Part shown: piece by piece, positions 21,101 to 29,348 of the stretch
Position numbering within the stretch: position 1 is the stretch's first letter
Layout of the letters: each line of letters starts with the position of its first letter
The notes under the pieces: generated by a model
Database searches by the model: none
The model's input: only the letters and a program-made list of their open reading frames with translations
Told to the model about the DNA's origin: nothing
Assembly: GCF_000002235.5 (NCBI RefSeq)
Contig: NW_022145609.1
Span: 37,560,130-37,624,129 of the forward strand
Length of the DNA stretch: 64,000 nucleotides
Direction of reading: 5' to 3'
From: Strongylocentrotus purpuratus
Taxonomy: Eukaryota; Echinodermata; Echinoidea; Camarodonta; Strongylocentrotidae
Position numbers and translations under genes: made by a program

Positions 21101-22337
21101 AATAAGGATCTGTATTATAATATAAGTGGTGTGTTTGAAAACTGTGATCATAATGCATGAAATTTAAATGGATGTTCTAAAAAGCTACAAATTGATATCA
21201 CTACCATTGAATGTTCATTACATATTTATAAAAGGTATGCATCATGTTTTCCCCAAAATTTCATATACAACAATACCTAACAGCTCATAAGCTTATCTTA
21301 GATTTAACTGAACTAGCAAGAAAGACTGCTTGTGAATTTTTGTCCTGGTAAAGAAAATATATTTTGCTCTTATTTAATCACATGCACATGGAGCTATGAA
21401 ATATTTGCAGCTTAAACCAGACTTTTCTTCACAATGTTTATTTTTCAATCTTTCTCTTGATTTCAGGATAATGAAGCTGAAATGATGAGCATCATAAAAG
21501 ACTCTGTTATGGAGTGGGATGGTAAGAGAGTTTTTCCTTTTATTTCCTTTCCATTTGTAGGAATATAGCAATTTTGTCATCTTATTCCAACCCTTGAGTG
21601 ATAAGAAAGATATGTCAGAGAATACACGTTTGGCAGTGAAAATCGAGGGATGCACAATTCTTTTCACTTTTGGTATTTATTAATTCCTTTAAAAGAATTG
21701 AACATGTAAGTGTAGAAAAATACCTGGTGTATTATTTGAAACCTTTCAACTTTTTCTTAGGTGAGGGGCAGACACAGATGGTTTACGGATCAATTGATAA
21801 GGATGGTTGTGGGCTGTTCAGGGACTAAAGGGTCAAGGGTTGTACAAGGCATGCTCGCGTGACAAATGCTTTGCCGTTGATTTTCCATAATAAAATTAAT
21901 TCTTATCTTCAAATTCTTGACCACCCTCAACCTTATAAAATTTGAGGGAAAAGAAATCCCAGATCAGTTGTCGCCAGAGCAAAATGTCGGATCACTTCAT
22001 CATGAAACCCAACTATATCTTGTTTACCCCCACAGGCAGTGGTGTCGTCTCCGAGCTTCCTCGCGATCTTCAGAAGCGTATCCTTAAGGTCCTGAAGCTG
22101 ACGAGGGCGTCTAACGATACGTCGTCCCCTTTCGCAACCGGGATGGACTCCAGCGATGCTTCCTCATCGCCTGTATCCGGGATGGACTCTGATGAACCGC
22201 TGTATGCGGCCGTGCACAGGCGGGTTACGCCCGACGTCCACAGCAGCTCCGCAGACGGTTCTGAAGACACGGTGAACGATGACACCCCGATGCTCAATGA
22301 TGCCACCAATGAAGACGATGAGCTGACCTCAGTTTAA
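1734..22337 (+). CDS. Tyrosine pseudokinase fused to ECM29-like HEAT region (gene 1, 5' end outside window)
   Basis: Twenty exons: 1734-1844, 6922-7112, 9387-9509, 10178-10257, 10856-10896, 11564-11660, 12463-12568, 13232-13351, 13999-14102, 14564-14702, 15546-15635, 15942-16232, 16540-16671, 17474-17630, 18276-18520, 18759-18860, 19351-19575, 20779-20838, 21467-21521, 22036-22337. All have GT-AG borders and matching phases, giving about 922 residues in one frame to a TAA stop. Exons 1-7 (about 249 residues) follow the FGFR/VEGFR kinase fold from helix C to the end of the C-lobe. Exons 8-19 follow ECM29/ECPAS, the HEAT-repeat adaptor that binds the 26S proteasome, roughly over the part after its first quarter to just past its middle. 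Catalytic residues are lost, so the kinase part is probably a scaffold or sensor. Whether the chain is membrane-bound cannot be seen, because upstream exons are missing. The alternative is two neighbouring partial genes, since a transcript stopping in the intron after exon 7 would end three codons later. I favour a true fusion because phase is kept and no ECM29 start lies between the halves. Confidence 0.7.
1899..2046. mobile_element. Short foldback MITE
   Basis: Ends are inverted repeats of about 23 bp: TTAAAGGCTAAGTCCACTCC on the left and its near-complement closing at AGCCTTTAA on the right, with AT-rich DNA between. TTAA at both outer ends may be the target duplication, as in piggyBac-type or Kolobok-type elements. 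Lies in an intron of gene 1. Confidence 0.7.
2971..3396 (+). repeat. Pyrimidine-rich (CT)n tract
   Basis: About 425 bp of CT repeats with interspersed TTG and CCC. A block of about 40 bp containing CTGTCTCCCATCTATCTAAC occurs twice (near 3237 and 3321), showing local duplication. The many Leu/Ser frames here are not genes. Confidence 0.9.
3397..4925. other. Intron sequence without recognisable features
   Basis: Ordinary AT-rich intron DNA. I see no exon, RNA gene or clear repeat in it. Confidence 0.5.
4926..5395. repeat. Tandem repeat, about 3.5 copies of a 132-bp unit
   Basis: GACGCTCAGTAGTAAT recurs at about 4930, 5057, 5189 and 5321, so the unit is 132 bp, with a first copy 5 bp shorter. 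Copies are nearly identical, which implies recent expansion. Because 132 is a multiple of three, the antisense strand stays open with a 44-residue period. I read that as a by-product of the period, not a gene. Confidence 0.93.
6082..6221. mobile_element. Foldback MITE with GTTTCACAAA ends
   Basis: Left end CCTGGGCATCGTTTCACAAA and right end TTTGTGAAATGAGGCCCAGG are inverted copies. Inside, AAGTTCGCCGACA and TGTCGGCGAACTT extend the hairpin. The same end motif recurs in gene 1 near 13370-13655, and similar elements occur at 19623 and 26265. Confidence 0.75.
6296..6450. repeat. GATG/GAAT microsatellite
   Basis: Imperfect tetranucleotide repeats such as GATGGATGAATGAATAAATG over about 155 bp in an intron. 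Confidence 0.85.
6922..7112 (+). CDS. Gene 1 exon: kinase hinge, insert and helix E
   Basis: Starts GPVYLAFESM, like the beta-5/hinge of FGFR (GPLYVIVEY). A kinase insert follows, then a helix-E segment KFAADIAAGLSHLASKR matching the family's QVARGMEYLASKK. Both borders are canonical (CAG/GTAAGA). Ends in phase 0. Confidence 0.9.
7113..9386. other. Intron of gene 1
   Basis: A 2.3-kb intron. Apart from a short G run near 7541-7553, no repeat family or coding similarity was recognised. Confidence 0.6.
9387..9509 (+). CDS. Gene 1 exon: degenerate catalytic loop and DFG region
   Basis: Forty-one codons. The catalytic loop reads IVQHNLGVRNIAL where active tyrosine kinases have xxHRDLAARNxLx. His, Arg and the catalytic Asp are replaced by Gln, His and Asn, while the Asn that helps bind metal is kept. 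The metal site reads VTDFAIKDE, so DFG has become DFA. The activation-loop tyrosine pair of FGFRs is absent. These changes mark a pseudokinase. Phase 0 at both ends. Confidence 0.92.
9551..9770 (+). repeat. (GA)n purine tract
   Basis: About 220 bp of GA/GGA repeats starting 41 bp after the donor of the catalytic-loop exon. It is the purine-strand counterpart of the CT tracts upstream in the same gene. Confidence 0.9.
10178..10257 (+). CDS. Gene 1 exon: activation segment, APE region
   Basis: Encodes ARWMAYETLVFSTCTEKSN, equivalent to VKWMAPEALF...TxQSD. The APE motif reads AYE, with the Glu that salt-bridges in the C-lobe retained. Donor GTAAGT splits a Val codon shared with the next exon. 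Confidence 0.9.
10856..10896 (+). CDS. Gene 1 exon: kinase helix F
   Basis: A 41-nt exon encoding VWSLGVIIWEIMSFG, the invariant helix-F segment of tyrosine kinases (family: VWSFGVLLWEIFTLG). Too short to be found as an isolated frame. Phase matches both neighbours. Confidence 0.92.
10964..11132 (+). repeat. Dispersed repeat with histone-type stem-loops, copy 1
   Basis: Shares with 12755-12940 the order TCTCCAAGCGCTATAGTT, AACTATAAGC, AAGAAAGATAAC, stem-loops, and CACATGGTGCA..CGCAAGCCTACTGTA. At 11021-11036 AGTCCTTTTCAGGACT folds as a 6-bp stem with a TTTC loop, the geometry of the histone mRNA 3' stem-loop. A second imperfect one lies near 11067. Confidence 0.7.
11564..11660 (+). CDS. Gene 1 exon: kinase helix G
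   Basis: Encodes SEPFNGYPVDELSRKLTEGY and on to PDGCLDD. This aligns with FGFR [28 protein letters not shown]. Ends in phase 2 with donor GTAAGC. Confidence 0.9.
12463..12568 (+). CDS. Gene 1 exon: end of kinase C-lobe
   Basis: Encodes YEIIQNCLRLEPDERPNLRS and a final helix LVARLVRRYQSIKLQ. It corresponds to the CW..xPxxRPxF segment that closes tyrosine-kinase domains, with Cys-Trp changed to Cys-Leu and the Arg of RP kept. The exon ends in phase 0, the junction to the ECM29-like half. Confidence 0.92.
12755..12940 (+). repeat. Dispersed repeat with histone-type stem-loops, copy 2
   Basis: Second copy of the repeat at 10964-11132. It has AGTCTTTTTCAAGACT at 12810-12825 (perfect 6-bp stem, TTTC loop), AGTCATTTTCAGGACT at 12835-12850 (one mismatch) and AGTCCTTCTCAAGACT at 12877-12892. 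It sits inside the intron joining the kinase and ECM29 halves. Confidence 0.7.
13232..13351 (+). CDS. Gene 1 exon: first ECM29-like exon
   Basis: Forty codons, DKETRAEVFQSLAQLSDNHD and on to MLVNGNIDK. It resembles the ECM29 HEAT segment EPETRLAIQEALSMM...LMEALVASYL. This is where ECM29 similarity begins. Its roughly 460 preceding residues have no counterpart in the window. Phase 0 at both ends, so it can follow the kinase exon directly. Confidence 0.8.
13365..13655. mobile_element. Two adjacent foldback MITEs with GTTTCACAAA ends
   Basis: Copy A runs about 13365-13496 and copy B 13503-13655. Each opens with (C)CTGTTTCACAAA-like or CTGGGACCCGTTTCACAAAA and closes with GTTTTGTGAAA.. followed by GCC/CCC. 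Both contain AACCAATCAGAAGCAAGGAT. They belong with the element at 6082. Confidence 0.75.
13999..14102 (+). CDS. Gene 1 exon: ECM29-like
   Basis: Encodes QARLMAVQYAATAFPGSHVA then SKYTLLSACGDE, matching ECM29 [30 protein letters not shown] closely, including the FP..H and the final GD. Donor GTGAGT, phase 2. Confidence 0.93.
14564..14702 (+). CDS. Gene 1 exon: ECM29-like, source of a partial triplication
   Basis: Encodes EVVRTEANNIIKMQ.. and ends LPAFPLMINQIRTK, equivalent to ECM29 EVHGEAQRVL...MPSFPEMVYYIQEK. Its last 83 nt plus 80 bp of intron recur twice downstream. Confidence 0.88.
14783..15085 (+). repeat. Two tandem copies of the 3' half of the preceding exon
   Basis: Exon-like segments 14783-14865 and 14946-15028 repeat the end of exon 14564-14702 at an exact 163-bp spacing, each still followed by GTAGGATATCGTCAGTAC. 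Both remain open and encode SDTPSGKMLSAFPLMIYQIR and SDTPLGKMLPAFPLIINQIR. Neither has a pyrimidine-rich acceptor in front (GGGTAGGGTAG), so they are probably not spliced in. Confidence 0.9.
15156..15208 (+). repeat. (CT)n microsatellite
   Basis: About 50 bp of CT repeats in an intron of gene 1. Confidence 0.85.
15546..15635 (+). CDS. Gene 1 exon: ECM29-like
   Basis: Thirty codons, AFDNLPHSSQKSQGPLGVFT then IPFKALVYEK. It sits where ECM29 has a loop ending TTVLPFNPAAFGE before its LYLRMCL helix. CAG acceptor, GTAAGC donor, phase 0. Confidence 0.85.
15942..16232 (+). CDS. Gene 1 exon: ECM29-like, best-conserved block
   Basis: Ninety-seven codons opening IGVYLRMCLAYSAEVSP, against human ECM29 EIVLYLRMCLAHSAGVVP. 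Then GPALSRYV versus APAIGRYI, YTGLLRQYVSAIGGGRGLFS versus [20 protein letters not shown], and LLEVVAMAPDKLAPQFVKKT versus [20 protein letters not shown]. This exon alone identifies the family. Confidence 0.95.
16540..16671 (+). CDS. Gene 1 exon: ECM29-like HEAT helices
   Basis: Forty-four codons with MLLYSDEEAVRLYAAQLLGV then VLCYAPPTLVVDTIMSF, equivalent to ECM29 SLMNNSKEEMRELAALFYSVVV...LKSMIEQL. A C run follows the donor. Confidence 0.9.
17474..17630 (+). CDS. Gene 1 exon: ECM29-like HEAT repeat
   Basis: Encodes SIESCQAMLWVLGFTIGRQM, like ECM29 [20 protein letters not shown], and ends YRRATEAI, like IQSATETI. Phase 0 in, phase 1 out. Confidence 0.92.
18276..18520 (+). CDS. Gene 1 exon: ECM29-like with a Gly/Ser insert
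   Basis: Encodes VAKLESSNPTIVKAACTAIA then EIGRNGPIPLPK, against ECM29 [23 protein letters not shown]. A Gly/Ser/Lys-rich insert (KTNGRSTTKGSSEGSVRSKN) precedes TKLSLVQRL (ECM29 TKLHLVESL). The insert is longer than in the human protein. Confidence 0.94.
18759..18860 (+). CDS. Gene 1 exon: ECM29-like
   Basis: Thirty-four codons, VKKEAAEALAHLMVGEAEFP then YSKLVLEALPKGLK, matching ECM29 [32 protein letters not shown]. Phase 0 at both ends. Confidence 0.92.
19351..19575 (+). CDS. Gene 1 exon: ECM29-like
   Basis: Seventy-five codons. FPFQFHLADVLSTALQGPSA then PAALDPWLDESTTP follows ECM29 [35 protein letters not shown]. It ends in a charged stretch before the next HEAT helix. Confidence 0.9.
19623..19962. 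mobile_element. Foldback MITE with TTTCATAAAGCTGTGC ends
   Basis: Left arm GGGGGGTGTTTCATAAAGCT..GACTTTACGAATGACTTGAA is repeated inverted on the right, ending CAGCTTTATGAAACACCCCC. About 340 bp, starting 47 bp after an exon donor of gene 1. Confidence 0.8.
20485..20700 (+). repeat. Purine-rich (GA)n tract
   Basis: About 215 bp of GA, GGA and AGAAAGG repeats in the intron before exon 20779. Confidence 0.85.
20779..20838 (+). CDS. Gene 1 exon: short HEAT helix
   Basis: Twenty codons, AIAVMLTVLFETFRHNQSIQ, a plausible counterpart of ECM29 [20 protein letters not shown]. Similarity is weak by now, but borders and phase fit. Confidence 0.8.
21467..21521 (+). CDS. Gene 1 exon: last ECM29-like exon
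   Basis: Encodes DNEAEMMSIIKDSVMEWDG, possibly equivalent to ECM29 [20 protein letters not shown]. Phase 0 in, phase 1 out (GTAAGA). Confidence 0.75.
22036..22337 (+). CDS. Gene 1 terminal exon: acidic Ser/Asp-rich tail
   Basis: About 100 codons ending in TAA (22335-22337). It starts with a basic helix (LPRDLQKRILKVLKLTRA) and continues as a low-complexity tail with two GMDS motifs, one tyrosine (EPLYAAVHRR) and an acidic end. I recognise no domain. The C-terminal 800 or so residues of ECM29 are absent. The acceptor is preceded by CCCCCACAG. Confidence 0.85.
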
Positions 22338-25000
22338 AGAGACAAGGATGTGTGTATCGAAATCTTGCATTGTGAAACATGACATTGATGAGGTGAGAGA
22401 TACAGATGGGTCCGTTGTAGTCTTGCAATGTGAAATATGACAGTGGGTCCTGCAATGGTTGTCTACATAGATCTGACAGAACTAAATGGAGAGTTGATCA
22501 TGTGGAGGACGTATGGTGCTATAGGGAGTCATTTGATTACCATGGCTTATGAAATCAGTGATGCCAATTTGTAGGCTTTAGACATTTTCAGGCCCCCATC
22601 ACCCTTTCATTAAAGGCTTTTTCAAACTCCACATTGTTACACATAGGATCAAATGGGGATCCCATATGCCTAGATTGATGCCCCTTTGATGAAACCAACT
22701 TGTCTCCATGATAAATACTTGTTAAACCCTTACTGTATGGGCTTGACCAAAGGCTGAGTTACGTTGTCGAAAGAGGTGGCACTTGGGATCTGGTAATGCA
22801 TTTGAATTTGATTCAACCTAGCACCAATATGAGAATGGACTGGGGTTTGTAAGGTCCCATCATGTTTCTCATCATGGAGTTGCTATGCATGGACAAGGCT
22901 AAGAATCATATATGGATGTCGATCTAAGCCTTGCATCAGCTCATCTCTGATCAGTGCCATCTTCCTATTTCTAAGTAAAGAGAAGTTCATCAACCAACAT
23001 CTTAAGGCCATGGAGTGCTTGTGGAGCGCTTGTAAGATTACGTCTTTTATCAAAAGGTCTGTTTTCATCAGACCAAAGTTGCAAAATAACCCACTATTTT
23101 CAGACTCGGGATATTTTCCCCAAGCTTGAAATTGCATCCCCACCAGACCGATACGCTCATTACAAACTAGATGAAGATGGGCGCAAATTAGCCCGCTATT
23201 TGGGAAATAGCGAGCTATTTTGTATAAAACAAGACCAAATTTCTCAGGATATTTTCTCGACCAAATAACTGGCTGATGGCAACTGCGGGTTGATGAAGCC
23301 GCAAATTAGCTGGCTAATTTGAGATCGGGCTAGTTAAAATAGGGGGTAGTGTTTAACCCAAACATGAGGAAATAAAGGTATTGTCATTAGCACGATATCC
23401 GACTAACATTATATTCATAGAAGAATTTTAAAAGTTTTCTAACTCAATTGTTGTCTAGTAAATTGACTTCATGCAAAGTAAAGAGAACTGCATAAATATC
23501 TGTTATTGAGGGGTGCATACGATCATTGCCAATTTGAAGCATTTTGGGTATGGCAATGATGAATTTTTATTGTGAAAATGAAGGATTTCACTGTGATGCT
23601 TTTTACTGTATATCTGATGCTGCATTTGTATGACAGGTGGCCACGTTGCCTTGTCTATTATGAGAGTTTCTCACACACGTTTTATTGATTTTCATGGAAG
23701 ATGGTATTGTGATAAAACTGCGATACACTGTACTTGCTCACTTTGTCAAACAGGGAAAAGGAGTTGTTAGATTAAATAGATTTTAGGATTGAAGGTCAAA
23801 AATTTGCTAGTGTTTACAAATTATTGGACAATGAGGGGTGGCAAGATACACAACAATTTACAGCATGATATATTGTTAAATCCTGGGCATGATGAGACTT
23901 ATATTTATATAAAATGAAGACAAGACTGTGATAAACATGCACCTATTTGCAGGGGGATGCTATATAGATTTAAATGTGATGTACAAACTTGTAAAGAAAT
24001 GAACAGTACTCTATTATTCTTACTTTGTAAGATTGTACTTGTAAATACTCCAAAGAAACAGATTATCTGTAAATACTACAAGAAGTGTCATATAATTTTC
24101 TTGTTTTTTATATTAACTCATTTATATTATCTTGCATTTATTTTACTTTGAGCTACTCGTCATGTGTCACTGTCAACAAGAATTTTAGGATGCAAAGTCC
24201 AATCATAAAAAAAATGATGATAAATGTAGTTACATCAACTGCAGCAATCTGCTTTATTAAAATTGAAAATAGTGCGATGGTATAGTGAAGTTAATAAACA
24301 GACAGGATATAGATAATCTGTATGCCTTGAATCCACAATCACATTTGTTAAAACCAAGACCAAAACATGGAAATGGATCTTAACAACCTGTTTATATATG
24401 ATCCATAAATAATACAGATGGGGCAGTTATCGTAATATACACTGTATGTGTATGTTCCATACCATTTGGATGAAATTGCATTGTCATGAAGTCGATTAAT
24501 TATACAAAATACTTTTAAGAATTTTTATTTACACAAGTTATGCAAAAATAAGAAGCTGCATGCATTAATCTTTTTAGAATGTGCATCCTTAGTACATACC
24601 TGTATCTCTTGTTCTGAAATAACTACTGTACAGCGTATTTTTGTATATTTGCAATATTATGCCAAAAATGTGTACCTTTTTAGTAAAGAAACAAAAAGTA
24701 GACCAAAATCAAGTTCTTCCATATCTCATTCTTTTAAGGCTGAATATAATGTCTTTCACGTTTAATTCACTGTACTTTTACCCCTTCTCTTCTTCTCTTT
24801 TCATTTATGTATGTCTATATTTAGATAATATATTCACATCCAATATTTTAAAGATTTACTTCTTTGACTTGAGCATCAAAGTTCACAAATTACTTTGAAC
24901 ACATATGAATATATTGTCTGTTTGAAGCCACAACTCTGTGTTGAAGTTTATGATGTAACACCCTTATTGCTCCAAATAAATTATACACCTGGATGATGTA
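22338..25000 (+). other. Probable 3' UTR of gene 1 with candidate poly(A) signals
   Basis: Non-coding, AT-rich DNA after the stop. AATAAA occurs at 23371-23376, 24293-24298 and 24975-24980. Which is used cannot be decided here. A small inverted motif around 23185-23225 (AAATTAGCCCGCTATTT / AAATAGCGAGCTATTT) could form a hairpin. Confidence 0.5.
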
Positions 25001-26264
25001 ATATGAGTGAGGAAGTTGTCTTAAAATGTAACATGAGTTTTTGTTGCATTGCCTGACCTATATGTACATACAAGAATATACAATACACTTGTCATAGCAT
25101 TAAGGGAATCATACAGTTCATTTATAGAATATTCACCAAATACATTTCATTATAATGTAGCCTAAAAATATTCATTTGCAGTAACTAAACGAGGCTGAAT
25201 TTGCAAGGGAATGGATTAATCTATGCATTTATGGAAAAATACTGCTTATCCAAAGGCTGTCTTTTGAATTTATCTTGAAAAATATACTGTATATCTGTGT
25301 CTTTCATAACTGTCTTTCAATCGTCTCATTGAGATTTTAAAAGTGATGAATTGTTCAAGTTTGTTGAATTTTAATTTTGTTAGTATTCATTTGGAAGAAT
25401 TTTATATATGGTCTAGAGTGCATCATGCCTTTAAGTTGCGTGTCACACAGATGATTACATTTGATAAACAGTATTTCTTCTAAAATCGAATATTCTGTAA
25501 ATTCTTGGTTGTTTATTTTATTTTGTTCATTTTATTGTTCCTTGTATCCATGTTCAAATATTTCAATATTTATCTTTTACTTGTCATATCATGCATGTGT
25601 TCCTTGTCTTAAATGATGTTTTAAACTTAAATTAAAGAGTGTGTTAATTAAAAGAATCACTCTATATCATATTACACAGATTATATGAATGTTACATCTA
25701 CAAGCATTATTTTCACAAAGCATCTTTGTTCCATTCTTTTAATCAGCATTTACTGGAAATATTTTATCAGAAGCAAAGATTTTTATCAATTGTCTGTGTG
25801 AATCAAACAGAAATCAATGAAAAGTGTTTTGTTGTATATTGTGTTTTGCTAAATAAGTATGTGGAATCGAGAATCAAAAAAGAGAAGTTGTCATTTATGT
25901 GTGTAAACTATGTTGTCTTAACATGTATGTATCTTTTTATCCAGATTAATGTTCTTTCATGTAATAAATGCAATTTACCTTACACATTCTTGTCTATCTT
26001 TATATACTGTATGTATGTGTGTGTAGTCTATGTGTGTGTTATGATTCTTCAAACGTTTTTACACTTTCTAAAGCAGTCTCAAGTTTTGGTACTGATGGAA
26101 AAATAGTATCTCATAGATTCCAAACCATTCTTACCCCAAAGTCTGGCAGTAGTACAATCAAATGTTATCTGAAAAACGATTTTGGTAGAAAATGTTTATT
26201 AGCTGAGAAATGCGCAAAGAAAGAGAATATTTTTTTAATAATAACTAAGCTACACGTAGTCGTC
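25001..26264. other. AT-rich spacer, no gene seen
   Basis: Frames of 120 or so codons here are Cys/Val/Tyr-rich, without resemblance to any family or splice structure. I see no gene. Confidence 0.5.
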
Positions 26265-26402
26265 AAGGGGGCCGTTTCTCGAAACCGTCCTAAGTCCAAC
26301 TTCTTAGACATCCCATTGAAATGCGTGTCATAGAACTAACACGCGTTTCTATGTGATGTCCACGAACTTGGACTTATGGCGGTTTCGAGGAACTGGCCCC
26401 TG
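26265..26402. mobile_element. Foldback MITE
   Basis: Left CCGTTTCTCGAAACCGTCCT AAGTCCAACTTC and right GAACTTGGACTTATGGCGGT TTCGAGGAACTGGCCCC are inverted copies around a short core with AACACGCGTTTC. Similar in layout to the GTTTCACAAA family. Confidence 0.75.
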
Positions 26403-26767
26403 ATCGACCACGTGTCAGGCAATGCAGGACGTTTCTTCAGTGAAAAGTGATTTCTATCAAGTTAAACTAAACCAAAACCATTTACAGTTAGCAACTAAAT
26501 TGTTTATACCCCTTGTGAATCTAAGGGTTTTTGTGTTTTTCGTAACTCAAGAATGAAAGATGAACTGGTTGAATTAGGGCCTTTGTAAGCTTTAATATGT
26601 CACATTCTCAAGAAAAATAAGTCAGGACAAATCATATTTTCACATACTGAACAAATTACAAAACTTGGTTAGGCTATGATTCATTTAGTTGTTAACTATT
26701 ATCTACAGCATAATAATGAATCCAATGTGTCTTATAGGCACTTGAAAACGCCAGATCATTTCTATGT

Positions 26768-26927
26768 GCCCGTCTTGTAAAGAGTTTATATTAATCGCAA
26801 CTTATTACCTATTGCATTCAATCGCAACTATGTACATAGGAGATATAGCAGACGGCAAATTTTTGACTGATTGGAGGACTTGCGATTAGGTTGGATCAAT
26901 CGCAACTCTTTATAAAACAGTGGCCCA
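26768..26927. mobile_element. Foldback MITE with AATCGCAACT arms
   Basis: Contains GTAAAGAGTTTATATTAATC on the left and AATCGCAACTCTTTATAAAA on the right, with further TTGCGATTAGG/AATCGCAAC pairs inside. A relative lies at 59083-59240. Confidence 0.65.
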
Positions 26928-27459
26928 TATGAGCCTAAACTGACAATGCTTTATCTTTCCTCACTTATATCAAAGAAATAAATTGTCTCGTCACTTTCAA
27001 GAGACCTTTAGAAACATACTTCCGCAGTTAATTTATTTACATTCAACTCCTTTGGTATCTTTTTTTGCATTTCCTTATCTCTCCATGGTCTTTCAATCTT
27101 TCTTTCCATCCTGTTTGGTCTATATTACTCGTCGTTTTTTTAGCGCCTCTGAGTCGCCAATATTATTATTTTAAGCGTTGCCATTATTATCTTTATTGAT
27201 CAGCTGTTATATGGATGTAGGACAATCTTTATAGGGAAGGTATAACAACAGATGGTTTGGAATTATGCCACGGCCCAATTAAAAATCATTTGAATGGATG
27301 AATCTAGTGAAAAACAAATGAATCATAATATATTGCAATCTAATAGTTCTTTCTGCCAAATGAGGTTCATAGCCCTTTTGTTTTATTATCCTACCTATCT
27401 TTCCCTTTCTTCCGGTCTTTCTCTGCCTATATGCATATCATGCACGCATACACCGACAC

Positions 27460-27925
27460 ACAAACTCTCTCTCTCTCTCTTTCTTTCTTTTTCTCTTTCT
27501 ATCTCTCTCTCTCTGTCTCTCTCCATGTTGTTCTCTCTGTCTCTGTATGCCTCTCTCACTCTCTCTCTCCCTCCCCCTTCTTCGCTACCTCTTTCAGTCT
27601 CACTCTCCTACTCTTTCTTTTCTCTCTTCTTCTCATATGTTCCCCTCTTGCCCCCCCCCCTCCCTCTCTCTCTCTCTCTCTCTTGCCCCTTTCTCTCCCC
27701 TCTCCCTACTTTCTCGTATTTTGTCTATCTCTCTCTTTCCATTATTTTCAATTTTTCTCTTTATTAACAGAAAAAATCTCTCTTTTTCTCTTAACTTATT
27801 TAACTTCCCTTCCTCCGTTTCTCCCTCTCTCTCTCTTTTCTCTCTCTCTCTCTCTCTCTTCTCTCTAAGCCCCTCTTTTTGTCTTCCCGCCTTTTCTTTC
27901 TCCCTCTCTCTACCTCACTCTCACC
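27460..27925 (+). repeat. Long pyrimidine-rich tract
   Basis: About 465 bp dominated by CT and CCT repeats. Three overlapping frames of up to 193 codons run through it, all Leu/Ser/Phe low complexity and not genes. Confidence 0.9.
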
Positions 27926-29150
27926 CTACCATTTTTTATTCGATAACGTGCCCCGTCTCTTTTGACCTCTATATCGTGCGTTTGTCAAACTGTACACAGA
28001 GTGTTACGCAAAAAAAAAATGTCCAGATACACACATGCGGATATTTAAGTTCAGATCTGGTTGCAATTTCCTTACAAACTTTTTTGACACAGCATGGATA
28101 TCGAGCGTCTAAGAAAAGGGAATCATAATCCATAGAATATTCCTAAGCTGGTTCTATATACATCTAAGGTAGATCTTAAGTTATAACAGTCTGTCGTCTC
28201 ACAAGCGAATGACGCATCTATTGTTTGGAGTTAGGATGGGAAAAGGGGCGGGGCGGTCAATATTATTTTACCGATGTAACCTCTAGGCCTATTGATCCAA
28301 GTCCTGATTGGGAAGTGGGCGCTTACAACGGGTCGGCTAGCTCTAATTTTTGTTTGGATATTTGTTGTACATGTAAGCTTAGATGGATATGGCGTTTGTG
28401 GTCCCTTGTGTTTATAATACATACTGCATGTACTATACCTTTATGAAGTTCAATTCAATTCACTGCTGTTTAAACAAAAAATATTGTCAGATTCATGTTG
28501 TAAATTTGACCTCAATGAGAAAGCATAGAGAACCCGCAAAACCAGTCTAATAAACTATTTCGAATTGAAATGAATAAAGTGTTACAAGAGACTTTTCATT
28601 TATTTTAGACTTGATTTTAATCTTTTATCAAGTTTTGTATTAACTTCATTTGTTTTGTTTCCATTCGTTGACAGCGAAAGCATACGTGGAGCCTGTGACA
28701 CTATATTCCCATTCTCTCAGAATATCAATACCTTAATTTTTGTTAAAGATGAAGAATAATTATAAACTTTAGTAACTCAATTAAATAATTTGTATTAAAA
28801 AATCTTTCTGGGGTAAGGAGGTATGCTAGTGTCTAAGGTTTCCCCCATACAACTAAGAGCAATTCAACACCTTATCATCAACCCACTTCCATTGCATAAC
28901 ACAATTATTTTTGTCATCATCTGAAAATATTTTATTCTATTTACGGATGACAGATGTTTTATATTCACAATAGGCTCTCACAATAGATTCTGTGTATCTC
29001 TATACACACTCATCTTGTAAAACCAACCATATGTTGCTTCCCCCTTCTCCTCTTTGGCGCCTTTCAATTGTTTTTTATTGTAGTGAGGATCGAGCGTGCG
29101 TGATTGAAGTGCGTCAATAACACTTTGATGTGTCAAAACCTTTTTTGTGA
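27926..29150. other. Spacer without recognisable features
   Basis: Intergenic DNA of ordinary composition. No exon, RNA gene or repeat family was identified. Confidence 0.5.
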
Positions 29151-29153
29151 GAT

Positions 29154-29348
29154 CCGTTCCTGGCCTGAAGTATGACGAGATTCGTGCCGTTCCTGGCTGG
29201 AGGTAGAACGAGATTCGTGTGAATACCGTTCCTGGCTCGAGGTAGAACGAGATTCATGTGAATACCGTTCCTGACCCGAGGTAAAACGAGATTCGTGTGA
29301 ATTCCGTTCCCGGCCCGAGGTAGGACGAGATTCGTGTGATTTCCTGCG
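29154..29348. repeat. Minisatellite, about five copies of a 39-bp unit
   Basis: Unit core CCGTTCCTGGCTCGAGGTAG followed by AACGAGATTCGTGTGAATA, with a few differences between copies. Short GGTGGT repeats follow near 29364-29420. Confidence 0.9.

Noticed and set aside
25726-26333. Two overlapping frames of 121-126 codons after gene 1
   Set aside because: AT-rich, no similarity, no initiation context, and the second runs into a MITE.
27294-28128. Three overlapping 145-193 codon frames
   Set aside because: Pyrimidine-rich tract translated in all three frames; no domain, no splice signals, same composition in each frame.
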